From Psychromicrobium silvestre (GTDB lineage Bacteria; Actinomycetota; Actinomycetes; Actinomycetales; Micrococcaceae): 64,000 bases of DNA. A program made the position numbers and the translations under genes. The notes under the pieces were generated by a model. That model saw only the letters and a program-made list of their open reading frames with translations, searched no databases and was not told the DNA's origin. Positions 7,757 to 16,046 of the stretch are shown here, piece after piece. Within the stretch, counting starts at the first letter, position 1; the number at the start of each line of letters is the position of its first letter. Where the stretch lies: the NCBI RefSeq assembly GCF_013408295.1, contig NZ_JACBYQ010000001.1:248001-312000 (forward strand), given 5' to 3'.

Positions 7757-8731
7757 TCAGAGAGCGGGGACAAGCAGCAGCGCGGTCGGTGCAGCCAGCA
7801 AGAGCAATGACAAGGCCAACACTGCGCTACGCCCGAGGGTTGAAAGCGGCGGGCGAGGATGGATCAGTCGATCAAGCCTGGCCGTGGTGATGCGCTCGGA
7901 GGAATCTTCCGGGCTAGCTGGCTCGGCCAGCTCCACGTTGGCCAATTCCGTGTGGTGAAATTCCTTTTCGGTCCCCGCCCCGACCAGGGCAATTGAACGG
8001 ATCAGCACGGGTTCTTCTACCACTCGCAGCGCCGCGTCATCGGCCAGCATTTCGATCAATTCATTGACGGAGCGCTGAGCCAATTTCGACGTCGGTAGCC
8101 AGGGGAGCGCCGACTTCCAGGCTGCGAAGGCCCAGAGCAACAGATGATGGCGCTGTAGCAGGTGGGTGTTTTCGTGGGTGAGTACGGCTTTTAGCTCTTC
8201 CGGTTTGAGCAGTTCGAGCAGACCGTCCGAGAGTACCGTCACGGAGCGGGCTCCCCCCGGTAAGCAATAGGCCACCGGCGCGGAGTGACTAATCACCACA
8301 GTTCCGGGTTCGGCCGCAGGGGAGGAGAGCAAAAGCAGTAGCTCGCGGTGTCGGCTGCGTTGTCGTCTGATTCGTAGATAAGTCAGCACCAGGGTGAACA
8401 CCAGATGGGCACCGAGGAGGGCTGCGGCGCTGAGCGCGAAAACGTGCCAGAACCCTAAGCCGTCCACCGGGGCGTTGAAGAAGACGATTCGCACTAAACG
8501 TTCCAGCGCGGAGAGGATGTTATCCCCTAACGGAGCAAGCCCCCAGGTGAGCATGGAACCGATCATAGAAAGTCCGCCGGCTAATCCAATGGCTTGCCAG
8601 AGGATCATCGCGGCGGCGGGGGAGCGGCGTGGCCACCGGGCATGGGAAAGTAAGACTGGTGCGGGCCAGGCGAGTAGCACGGCGAGTGCCGCGAGTGCCC
8701 AACCTGTCAGGGTGAGGGTGTCAGTGCCCAT
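7757..8731 (-). CDS. M56 family (BlaR1-type) membrane metalloprotease
   Basis: This 324-residue integral membrane protease is BlaR1/MecR1-like but lacks the extracellular penicillin-binding domain of BlaR1, which is about 580 residues long. Membrane helices are visible at about 10-28, 40-62, 93-118 and near 305-322. The zinc site is HENTH at residues 186-190, within VLTHENTHLLQRHHLL, with a downstream ADDAA where the third ligand is expected. In known systems the activated protease leads to cleavage of the BlaI repressor. It lies 11 bases after blaI with no ribosome-binding site of its own, so it is probably translationally coupled. What signal it senses is not shown by the sequence. Short M56 partners are common in actinobacteria. 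Confidence 0.85.
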   Translation of the reverse strand: MGTDTLTLTGWALAALAVLLAWPAPVLLSHARWPRRSPAAAMILWQAIGLAGGLSMIGSMLTWGLAPLGDNILSALERLVRIVFFNAPVDGLGFWHVFALSAAALLGAHLVFTLVLTYLRIRRQRSRHRELLLLLSSPAAEPGTVVISHSAPVAYCLPGGARSVTVLSDGLLELLKPEELKAVLTHENTHLLQRHHLLLWAFAAWKSALPWLPTSKLAQRSVNELIEMLADDAALRVVEEPVLIRSIALVGAGTEKEFHHTELANVELAEPASPEDSSERITTARLDRLIHPRPPLSTLGRSAVLALSLLLLAAPTALLLVPAL

Positions 8732-8742
8732 GGAGCATGAGT

Positions 8743-9123
8743 CTAGCCTTGGCTGCGGCCCAAGAGCTTGCGCAGGGTGCTGGCTTCATCGGGGGAGACC
8801 GAGCCGATGAAGCGAGCTAGCACGGCTTCCCGGTCCGGGGCTGAGCCGAGCACTTCGTGCATGAGCTCGGCGGTGTGTTCTTCCCGGCTAGTAACGGCTT
8901 GGTAGCGGTGTGGGCGGATATCGCGCTCGCGCTCGACCAGGCCCTTCTTTTCCAAACGGGACAATACGGTCAGCACCGTGGTGACTGCGAGTTCTTTGCC
9001 CTGGGTTGCTGTGGTCACTGAAATTCGAGAGAGCAGATCACGCAGTTCATTGGCGGTGAGTGGTGCGGGCTGCTGCCACAGCAGGTCCATCACCGACCGT
9101 TCCAGTTCGCCAAGCGTTGCCAT
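8743..9123 (-). CDS. blaI: BlaI/MecI/CopY family transcriptional repressor
   Basis: This is a dimeric winged-helix repressor (126 aa) beginning MATLGELERSVMDLLW. The recognition region is about residues 40-65 (LAVTTVLTVLSRLEKKG), followed by a wing (RPHRYQAVTSREEHT) and a C-terminal dimerisation helix pair (AVLARFIGSVSPDEASTLR). The second of two close ATGs (9123) is chosen because GAGG sits 7 bases before it; the first, at 9129, is too close to that site. The gene heads an operon with the M56 protease and is divergent from cydA. Three TACA/TGTA palindromes of BlaI type lie in the shared 135-base space, so it probably represses cydA and possibly itself. Confidence 0.9.
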   Translation of the reverse strand: MATLGELERSVMDLLWQQPAPLTANELRDLLSRISVTTATQGKELAVTTVLTVLSRLEKKGLVERERDIRPHRYQAVTSREEHTAELMHEVLGSAPDREAVLARFIGSVSPDEASTLRKLLGRSQG

Positions 9124-9186
9124 GCCCATCCTCTTGTCCGCAAAACAATTTATCCAACACCTCTACAATAGCGCTTTCCAGGTGGA

Positions 9187-9203
9187 TTCTACAATCCGTA
9201 GAA
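9187..9203. promoter_or_regulatory. BlaI-like operator 1
   Basis: The palindrome TTCTACA-ATC-CGTAGAA has one mismatch from the perfect 7-3-7 dyad seen in the next two. It is the most upstream of three sites in the cydA promoter. A lone half-site CTCTACA is at 9161-9167, nearer to blaI. Confidence 0.75.
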
Positions 9204-9207
9204 ACCG

Positions 9208-9224
9208 TTCTACACTTTGTAGAA
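9208..9224. promoter_or_regulatory. BlaI-like operator 2
   Basis: TTCTACA-CTT-TGTAGAA is a perfect 7-bp inverted repeat with a 3-bp centre. Its start is 21 bp after operator 1, two helical turns, so repressors would bind the same DNA face. A possible promoter overlaps both: TTCTAC at 9187 as -35 and TACACT at 9211 as -10, spacer 18. Confidence 0.8.
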
Positions 9225-9230
9225 GAACAG

Positions 9231-9247
9231 TTCTACAAGCTGTAGAA
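9231..9247. promoter_or_regulatory. BlaI-like operator 3, abutting the cydA start
   Basis: TTCTACA-AGC-TGTAGAA is a perfect 7-bp inverted repeat whose start is 23 bp after operator 2. It ends 11 bases before the cydA ATG, so a bound repressor would lie over or just after the transcription start. Confidence 0.8.
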
Positions 9248-9258
9248 AAGTGAGAGTG

Positions 9259-10842
9259 ATGGAAGCTTTAGATATCGCCCGCTGGCAATTCGGCATCACC
9301 ACGGTGTACCACTTCTTGATGGTCCCACTGACGATTGGACTCGGCCTCGTGGTTGCCCTGTTGCAAACGCTCTGGTTGCGCACAGGCAAGGCCGAATACC
9401 TCAGAATGACCAAGTTCTGGGGCAAATTGTTCCTGATTAACTTCATTCTGGGGGTAGCTACCGGCATCGTCCAGGAGTTCCAGTTTGGCCTGGCCTGGAG
9501 CGAGTACAGCCGCTTTGTTGGCGACGTTTTCGGTGCACCGCTGGCAATGGAAGCGTTACTGGCCTTCTTCCTGGAATCCACCTTCTTGGGTCTATGGATC
9601 TTCGGCTGGAAGAAACTCCCCGCCAAGATCCATTTGGCCTGCCTGTGGATCGCCGTCCTGGGTTCGGTGGTGAGCGCCTATTTCATCTTGGTGGCGAACT
9701 CCTGGATGCAGCATCCGGTGGGCGTGGAAATGGTGAACGGGCACCCGCAGATGGTCGATGCCTGGGCGGTCTTCACCAATAACACCGCCCTGGTAGCCTT
9801 CCCCCACACCCTCTTCGGCGCGCTCGCGGTGGCCGGCGGATTCCTGCTCGGCATCTCCTGGTACCACCTCTGGAAGCGTCGCCAACTGGGCATTGACACC
9901 GTTGACGAGAAGAAAAAAGTCGTGGTCGGCGAATCCGATCAGCACCCGGGCCGGGACAAGACCGATCACAAGGTCTGGCTGCGTGGCCTGCGGATCGGTG
10001 CTGTGGTGGCCATGCTGGCCTTCGCCGGAACAGCCATCAGCGGTGATATGCAAGGCAAGCTGATGTTCCAACAGCAACCGATGAAGATGGCAGCGGCCGA
10101 GGCTGCCTGCCAGAACGGCACCAGCTTCTCGGTGCTTTCCTTCGGCGACGTGGGCAGCACCAACTGCGGTGATGTGGTTGCGGTGATCGAGATTCCGGGC
10201 TTACTTTCCTTCCTAGCGCACGGAGACTTCACCACCGATGTCAAAGGGGTCAACTCACTGATCCCGGAATACAAGGCAAAATACGGCACCACTCTGCCGG
10301 ACAATCCAATCTATGGGGACCGCGCCGGACAACCCATCCAATACGTTCCGGTGATGGCGGTGACTTATTGGGGATTCCGAATGATGATCGGCTTCGGCGG
10401 GCTGGCCGCTCTGGCAGCTTTAGTAGCCCTTTTCATGGCTAGGAAAGGCACGGTTCCCTCCTCGAAATGGCTGATGCGGCTCGCGGTCTTCGGCATCCTG
10501 GCCCCCTTTGGTGCCAATTCGGCGGGCTGGATCTTCACCGAACTGGGTCGGCAACCCTTCGTGGTGGCACCCAACCCACAATTCGACGGCATCGATCCGG
10601 TCTTCATGTTCACCGCCGCAGCGGTCTCGCCAGGGGTCAGTGCGGGTGAACTGATCTTCTCGCTGGTCTCCTTCACCACGGTTTACGCGGTATTGCTGGT
10701 GGTCGAGGTGGTGCTGCTGGTCAAGTACATCCGCGGCGGTGTGCTCTCCGCGATGCCGGAACTCGCGGCGAAGGACGACTCTCAGGAAGATCCCGAAAAG
10801 CCAAAGAAGGATGACGACGATGTGCTCGCCTTCGCCTACTGA
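9259..10842 (+). CDS. cydA: Cytochrome bd ubiquinol/menaquinol oxidase subunit I
   Basis: Subunit I (527 aa) of the high-affinity terminal oxidase oxidises quinol and reduces O2 to water in the cytoplasmic membrane. The start MEALDIARWQFGITTVYHFL contains His18, the expected heme b595/d axial ligand region. The block VEMVNGHPQMVDAWAVFTNN is typical, and the b558 region and quinol loop follow (about residues 210-330). The C-terminus is a charged tail (EKPKKDDDDVLAFAY). ATG 9259 is preferred over GTG 9250 because it gives the family N-terminus, and GAGAG precedes it closely. It is first in cydABDC-GNAT and sits directly under three BlaI-type operators. All core motifs appear intact. Confidence 0.95.
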   Translation: MEALDIARWQFGITTVYHFLMVPLTIGLGLVVALLQTLWLRTGKAEYLRMTKFWGKLFLINFILGVATGIVQEFQFGLAWSEYSRFVGDVFGAPLAMEALLAFFLESTFLGLWIFGWKKLPAKIHLACLWIAVLGSVVSAYFILVANSWMQHPVGVEMVNGHPQMVDAWAVFTNNTALVAFPHTLFGALAVAGGFLLGISWYHLWKRRQLGIDTVDEKKKVVVGESDQHPGRDKTDHKVWLRGLRIGAVVAMLAFAGTAISGDMQGKLMFQQQPMKMAAAEAACQNGTSFSVLSFGDVGSTNCGDVVAVIEIPGLLSFLAHGDFTTDVKGVNSLIPEYKAKYGTTLPDNPIYGDRAGQPIQYVPVMAVTYWGFRMMIGFGGLAALAALVALFMARKGTVPSSKWLMRLAVFGILAPFGANSAGWIFTELGRQPFVVAPNPQFDGIDPVFMFTAAAVSPGVSAGELIFSLVSFTTVYAVLLVVEVVLLVKYIRGGVLSAMPELAAKDDSQEDPEKPKKDDDDVLAFAY

Positions 10843-10868
10843 CCGCCCGGCTAGCTAAGGAAAACGCT

Positions 10869-11882
10869 ATGGACTTCCTACCCACCCTGTGGTTTGTACT
10901 CATCGCAGTACTCTGGACCGGCTATCTCTTCCTGGAGGGCTTCGATCTGGGTGTTGGCATGCTGATGAAACTCTTCGCTCGCAATAACACCGACCGTCGA
11001 GTGCTGCTGAACACCGTCGGCCCGGTCTGGGACGGCAACGAGGTGTGGCTGATCACCGCCATCGGCGCAACCTTCGCAGCTTTCCCACACTGGTACGCGG
11101 CGCTGCTCTCCTCGCTTTATCTGCCGATGATCCTGGTGCTACTCGGGCTGATCTTCCGGGCCGTCGGCTTCGAATACCGCGGAAAGGTTGACTCTGCCCG
11201 CTGGCGCACCGCCTGGGACTGGGCAATCTTCTTGGGCTCGGCGGTCTCTGCGTTCGGGGTCGGAACCGCGCTGGCGCTCACCAGCACGGGCCTTCCCCTG
11301 GATGCTAACGGAGACCGGGTGGGCGGCGCCTTCGCCTGGCTCAATGGCTACGCGCTGCTGGGAGGGGCCGCCGTCGTGCTGTTCTGCCTGGTACACGCTC
11401 TGGCTTTCCTGGCGCTCAAGACCGATGGCGAGGTGCGGAACCGGGCGCGCCGCCTCTTTGCCCGCTGTTTGCCGCTGGGAGTACTCCCGATGCTGGCTTG
11501 GGCACTGCTCATCCAGTTGAACGGCGGCAAGGCGTTCGGCTGGCTGTGCCTTGCCGTGGCGGTGCTGGCGGTTCCCGCGGCCGTACTTGCCGCCCGTCGT
11601 ACCCGCGAGGGCTGGTCCTTTCTGTTCACAGGCATCTTCCTGCTTGCCTCGATCAGCGGGATCTTTCTTAACCTTTACCCGCGGGTACTGCCTTCAACGC
11701 TCTCCGAATCCTTCGATCTCACCGTGCAGAATGCCTCGTCTTCGCCCTACACGCTGGGCCTGATGAGCATTATCGCCTGCTTCGGAGTGCCGCTGGTGCT
11801 GGCCTATCAAGGCTGGACTTACTGGGTCTTCCGCAAACGGATCAGCAGCAAGCAAATTCCGGGCCAGGTGCAGTCGGCATGA
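10869..11882 (+). CDS. cydB: Cytochrome bd oxidase subunit II
   Basis: Subunit II (337 aa) is the structural partner of CydA in the membrane. It begins MDFLPTLWFVLIAVLWTGYL and carries the family signature FLEGFDLGVGMLMKLF followed by NTVGPVWDGNEVWLITAIGA. About eight to nine hydrophobic helices run to residue 325. It starts 26 bases after cydA with AAGGAAAA upstream, and its stop overlaps the start of cydD by 4 bases (ATGA), so the genes are one operon. Length and motifs are normal for the short actinobacterial form. Confidence 0.95.
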   Translation: MDFLPTLWFVLIAVLWTGYLFLEGFDLGVGMLMKLFARNNTDRRVLLNTVGPVWDGNEVWLITAIGATFAAFPHWYAALLSSLYLPMILVLLGLIFRAVGFEYRGKVDSARWRTAWDWAIFLGSAVSAFGVGTALALTSTGLPLDANGDRVGGAFAWLNGYALLGGAAVVLFCLVHALAFLALKTDGEVRNRARRLFARCLPLGVLPMLAWALLIQLNGGKAFGWLCLAVAVLAVPAAVLAARRTREGWSFLFTGIFLLASISGIFLNLYPRVLPSTLSESFDLTVQNASSSPYTLGLMSIIACFGVPLVLAYQGWTYWVFRKRISSKQIPGQVQSA

Positions 11883-13432
11883 AACCCGCCCTGCTCCGCG
11901 GTGCCCTGCCCGGAAAGGCGATGAGCGGTCTTTACCTGCTCGGTGTGCTCAACGCCTTCAAAGCGGCAACCATGGTGGCCTTCGCCGGTGGCTTGGCCGC
12001 AGCCTCACTCGAACTGATCCACGGACAGAACGCGAGCGGGAACTTGCTGCTCGCCGCCGTCGCGGCCGTATTACGCGGGCTGGCGGTCTGGGCGGTCGCG
12101 GTGCTGGCACAGCGAATTGCCTTGGGAGCCAAGGAAGCGCTGCGTGCCGAGCTAGTAGAACGCTGGATGGACGACGGCGGGGCGGAGCCGGCTGCTGCGG
12201 TGCTGGCCACGAGGGGCTTGGACGCCTTGGATGGCTACTACACCCAGTTCCTACCCGCTCTGGTGAGTGCCGCCACTGTGCCACTGATCCTCGGCCTGCG
12301 CATTCTCAGCGCCGACTGGGTGAGTGCTTTGATCGTGCTGCTCACGGTTCCCCTGATTCCCCTCTTCATGGCTTTGATCGGCTGGCACATCCAGCAGAAG
12401 GTTAGCGAAGCCTCCGGTGCGCTGCTCAGGCTGTCGCATCATCTGGCCGAGTTGGCTCGCGGGCTGCCGGTGCTGATCGGGGTGGGCCGGGCGGCCGAAC
12501 AACGAGCCGCATTGCGGGAACTGGGCCAGGAATACCGCTCGCGGACGATGCTGACCCTGCGCACCGCTTTCCTCTCCGCACTGGCTTTGGAACTAGCCGC
12601 CACGCTTTCGGTCGCGGTGGTGGCGGTGTTCATCGGTGTTCGTTTGGTTTATGGACAGCTCGGCCTGGAAACCGGCCTGCTGGTGCTGATTCTGGTGGCC
12701 GACTGTTACCTGCCGTTGCGCGAGGTAGGCACCGCTTTTCACGCTAGCGACGACGGCCGGGAAGCGATGCGCCGGGCGCGGCTGGTGCTGGATGCGGAGC
12801 GTGGGCGCGGTGTGCTCTCTACCGAGCAGTCGCATCCGGGCGGGGGAGTGCAAGTCTCCGGACTCAGCGTGCACTACCCGCAACGTAGGGGTGCCGCGAT
12901 CTCCGAGCTTAACCTCAGCGTTGAACCGGGCACCATCTGCGCCGTGTCCGGGCCTAGTGGCTGCGGAAAATCAACTCTCTTGGCCGCCCTGGCCGGCCAA
13001 CTCACCAGCAATCAGGCCGAACTGAGCGGAACGGTGAGCGGCATTGACCCCGATCGGCTGAGCTGGCTTTCGCAGCAACCGGGAAGCACCGAAACCACGG
13101 TTGCGGCCGAACTCCAGCTCTGGGGAGCCGAGCAGCCCACGGTGCTGCTGGACGCCGTCGGACTCTCCGGAAGAGAAGGACAACATCCGGCCAGCCTGAG
13201 CCCCGGTCAGCTACGCAGACTTGCCTTGGCTCGGGTGCTGGCCCGAGTGGAAAGCGGCGCGCAGGTGGTTTTGCTCGACGAACCGACCGCGCATGTGGAT
13301 GCAGAATCGGCTCGCTGGATAGAGCAGGCGGTGCTGAGCCTGCGGAGCCGGGCCACCGTGCTGCTGGCCAGCCATGATCGTCGTCTGCTGGCGCTCGCCG
13401 ATCAACATCTGGAACTGGAGCTGACCAAATGA
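11879..13432 (+). CDS. cydD: ABC exporter CydD, thiol/heme export for cytochrome bd assembly
   Basis: This half-transporter (517 aa) pairs with CydC. CydDC is known to export cysteine/glutathione or handle heme and is needed for cytochrome bd assembly. Residues 1-300 form a six-helix membrane domain. The ATPase domain starts near 320 with Walker A GPSGCGKSTLLAALAG, then a signature SLSPGQLRRLALARVL (Pro in place of the usual Gly) and Walker B QVVLLDEPTAHVD, with a switch His in ASHDRRLL. The ATP-binding domain is short compared with typical exporters but keeps all motifs. Start and stop overlap neighbours by 4 bases each, so expression should follow cydAB. Confidence 0.93.
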   Translation: MKPALLRGALPGKAMSGLYLLGVLNAFKAATMVAFAGGLAAASLELIHGQNASGNLLLAAVAAVLRGLAVWAVAVLAQRIALGAKEALRAELVERWMDDGGAEPAAAVLATRGLDALDGYYTQFLPALVSAATVPLILGLRILSADWVSALIVLLTVPLIPLFMALIGWHIQQKVSEASGALLRLSHHLAELARGLPVLIGVGRAAEQRAALRELGQEYRSRTMLTLRTAFLSALALELAATLSVAVVAVFIGVRLVYGQLGLETGLLVLILVADCYLPLREVGTAFHASDDGREAMRRARLVLDAERGRGVLSTEQSHPGGGVQVSGLSVHYPQRRGAAISELNLSVEPGTICAVSGPSGCGKSTLLAALAGQLTSNQAELSGTVSGIDPDRLSWLSQQPGSTETTVAAELQLWGAEQPTVLLDAVGLSGREGQHPASLSPGQLRRLALARVLARVESGAQVVLLDEPTAHVDAESARWIEQAVLSLRSRATVLLASHDRRLLALADQHLELELTK

Positions 13433-15042
13433 GGCTGCTCTGGAACGTCCTGCAACCCTGGCGCCCGGCCTTCCTGCGAGCCATGCTGTTTGGCACCCTA
13501 GCGACTTTGAGCGCGCTGGCGCTGACCGCGCTTTCCGGCTGGCTGATCGTCCGAGCCAGCCAGCAACCACCCGTACTGTACTTGCTGGTGGCCATGGTGG
13601 GAGTGCGCTTCTTCGGACTTTCCAGAGCCCTGAGCCGCTACTTGGAGCGGCTCGGCGTACATGATGCGGTTTTTGCTGCAGCCACGCGGGTGCGGGACGG
13701 ACTCTGGTCGGCACTGAGCCAGAAGCTGCCAGCCAGACGGGAATTGCAACGCGGGGATGCAGTCCTCTCCCAGCTAGTTGGTGAGGTCGATGCCCTGCGG
13801 GATCTGCTGCCGCGGGTGGTACTGCCGCCGATTAGCTCTCTGCTGACCGCCGTCGGGGTGATGGTGACCACCGGCCTCCTGCTGCCGCAGGCGCTCCTCC
13901 TGCAGGGGGCCGTGCTCTTTATTGCACTCGTCTGCGCCCCGCTGCTGGCGGTGGCCGCCGATCGGCGGGCAGCCAGTGCCGAGCAAGGAGCTCGCAGTGG
14001 GATGCTCAGCAGGCTCTCGGTGTTGCTCAGCGCAGCCGCCGAATTGCGCAGCAACCGAGTGTCGAAAGGACCACTCGATAGCGTCCGGGAACTTGACCGG
14101 AAAGCCACCGCTGCTGCCACCCGTAGCGCCTGGGCACAAGGTTCCGGCACTGCACTGCTTACCGCCTGCGCGGGATTGAGCGCAATCGGATTCTTGATGA
14201 TCGGCGGACCGCTAGCAGCCTCCGGCCAGTTACCCGCCGAGGTATTGCTGGCCCTGGTGTTACTTCAACTCGGTCTAATAGACGCCTTTGCACCGTTGAA
14301 CCAGGCAGCGATCGGACTCCCCGCGGTGCGCGCCGCGCTAAGCACCTTGGCACGGGAACTAGAGAGCAGCCCGGTACCGACGCTGCCAAAAGCCGAGCCT
14401 GGGTTTGCCGTGCAGGCCGAAAACGTGAGTCTGGGCTGGGAAGGCCGAGCCGTCGTCGAAGGCTTAGATCTGAGCCTTGCCCGGGGGCAATGGCTCACCG
14501 TGACCGGGCCAAGCGGGGCCGGAAAATCCACCCTACTCGCAACCCTGATGGGCAGTGTTCCTAGCCTGGGTGGTCACCTGGCGGTGACCGGGAAGATCGC
14601 CTGGTGCCCTCAAGAGTCGCATCTTTTCGACTCCACCCTGCGCGGGAATCTGGCGCTGGCCAGGTCTGCTGCTGAGGCACCGGATGACTCCGAATTGCTG
14701 CAGGTGCTCAAGCAAGTGGGCCTGGGGCCGCTACTGGCCGAACTGCCTCAAGGATTGGATACCAAGATCGGTTTAGCGGGGAACGAGCTCTCCGGGGGCC
14801 AACGTCAACGGGTGGCGGTGGCCAGGGCATTACTCAGCAAAGCCGAATTGGTGCTTCTGGATGAGCCGACCGCGCACCTGGATGAGGCGGGGGCGCTGGC
14901 TCTGATGACGGATTTGCGGAGCAGTTTGCAGGGCTGCACGGTGCTTTTGGTGACTCATCGGCCCGAGGACCGGGACGCCACAGATCAGCTACTGGAATTA
15001 GGGCTGCAGTCCGTTTCGGTACACGATACGGTGAAGGTATGA
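13429..15042 (+). CDS. cydC: ABC exporter CydC, partner of CydD
   Basis: The second half of the CydDC exporter has 537 residues. The membrane domain is about residues 1-310 (start MRLLWNVLQPWRPAFLRAML). Walker A is GPSGAGKSTLLATLMG, the Q-loop is WCPQESHLFDSTLRGN, the signature is ELSGGQRQRVAVARAL, and Walker B is LVLLDEPTAHLDEAG followed by VTHRPED with the switch His. It overlaps cydD and the downstream GNAT gene by 4 bases each. The canonical signature here contrasts with the altered one in CydD, a normal asymmetry of heterodimeric exporters. Confidence 0.93.
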   Translation: MRLLWNVLQPWRPAFLRAMLFGTLATLSALALTALSGWLIVRASQQPPVLYLLVAMVGVRFFGLSRALSRYLERLGVHDAVFAAATRVRDGLWSALSQKLPARRELQRGDAVLSQLVGEVDALRDLLPRVVLPPISSLLTAVGVMVTTGLLLPQALLLQGAVLFIALVCAPLLAVAADRRAASAEQGARSGMLSRLSVLLSAAAELRSNRVSKGPLDSVRELDRKATAAATRSAWAQGSGTALLTACAGLSAIGFLMIGGPLAASGQLPAEVLLALVLLQLGLIDAFAPLNQAAIGLPAVRAALSTLARELESSPVPTLPKAEPGFAVQAENVSLGWEGRAVVEGLDLSLARGQWLTVTGPSGAGKSTLLATLMGSVPSLGGHLAVTGKIAWCPQESHLFDSTLRGNLALARSAAEAPDDSELLQVLKQVGLGPLLAELPQGLDTKIGLAGNELSGGQRQRVAVARALLSKAELVLLDEPTAHLDEAGALALMTDLRSSLQGCTVLLVTHRPEDRDATDQLLELGLQSVSVHDTVKV

Positions 15043-16019
15043 GCAACTCCTTGGAAGTTCTGGATTCTTTTGGGCTGACGTTCCGGGCCATCAACACCGG
15101 AGACATCGATCAGTGGTTTGACCTGATTCGCCGGATCGCGGCCGTCGAAAAACCGGCCTGGCACGATCAGCGCGACGATCTGGAGAACGCGCTCTCCTCG
15201 AGTAAGAACAACCCGGCCTTTGACACCTTGATTGGCTTCGACGAACAAAATATTGCCCGAGCATATGCCCAGGTGACAAAGAACCCGGACAGCGAGAAGT
15301 CTTATCTTTTCGGTGGAGTGGATCCGCAGTGGCAGCGCCGCGGCATTGGGCGAGCGCTGCTGGAATGGCAACAGGGCCGGGCGTTGGAGCGTTTCACTCA
15401 GGCCAGTCAGGCACCCGGGATGGTCCGGGTGTTTGCGGACGAGCACGCCCTGGCGGTGAATGCACTGTACCGCTCGGCTGGTTTCCAGGTGGTGCGCTAC
15501 TTCTCCGAGATGCACCGAGCTCTGAGCGAGGAGATTCCGCAGCTCGAACTGGATTCCGGCGTCCGCATCGAAAGCTACACACCTGAACTTTCCGAACAAA
15601 TACGGCAAGCCCATAATGAAGCCTTCGCCGATCACTGGGGATCCGAGCCTCGGGACCAGGAAGCCTGGGGTTTTCTAGTCAATCACGAGCAGTTCCGCGC
15701 CGACTGGAGCACCGTGGCCATCGACAATGTCAGTGGGGAAGTGGCTGGTTACCAGATTGCCAATTACGACCATGATGTCTTTGAGAACTCGGGGCGCAAA
15801 GAGGGCTATACCGAGTTGCTTGGTGTGCGTCGGGCTTACCGTGGCCGGGGGATCGCCCCGGCCCTACTTGCCGATGCGATGCAGCGGTTCATTGCTTCCG
15901 GGATGGACCTGGCCAGCCTGGACGTGGACACCGAGAATCCCTCCGGCGCGCTCGGTCTGTATCAGCGGATGGGCTACCAGGCGGTGCATCAGTCAATGGC
16001 CTATGACAAGGCTCTCTAA
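15039..16019 (+). CDS. Tandem GNAT acetyltransferase
   Basis: This 326-residue protein has two GNAT folds. The N-terminal one is about residues 1-150, with acetyl-CoA loop QWQRRGIGRALLEW. The C-terminal one is about 160-326, with RRAYRGRGIAPALLADAM followed by TENPSGALGLYQRMGY. Both pyrophosphate-binding loops look intact. The substrate is not predictable: tandem GNATs include mycothiol synthase MshD, but I see no specific MshD signature. Its start overlaps the cydC stop by 4 bases (ATGA), so it is the last gene of the cyd operon and presumably under the same BlaI-type control. A link to thiol or redox chemistry is inference from context only. Confidence 0.85.
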   Translation: MSNSLEVLDSFGLTFRAINTGDIDQWFDLIRRIAAVEKPAWHDQRDDLENALSSSKNNPAFDTLIGFDEQNIARAYAQVTKNPDSEKSYLFGGVDPQWQRRGIGRALLEWQQGRALERFTQASQAPGMVRVFADEHALAVNALYRSAGFQVVRYFSEMHRALSEEIPQLELDSGVRIESYTPELSEQIRQAHNEAFADHWGSEPRDQEAWGFLVNHEQFRADWSTVAIDNVSGEVAGYQIANYDHDVFENSGRKEGYTELLGVRRAYRGRGIAPALLADAMQRFIASGMDLASLDVDTENPSGALGLYQRMGYQAVHQSMAYDKAL

Positions 16020-16046
16020 GTTTTCTTAGGGGCTCTGAAGCCGGAG

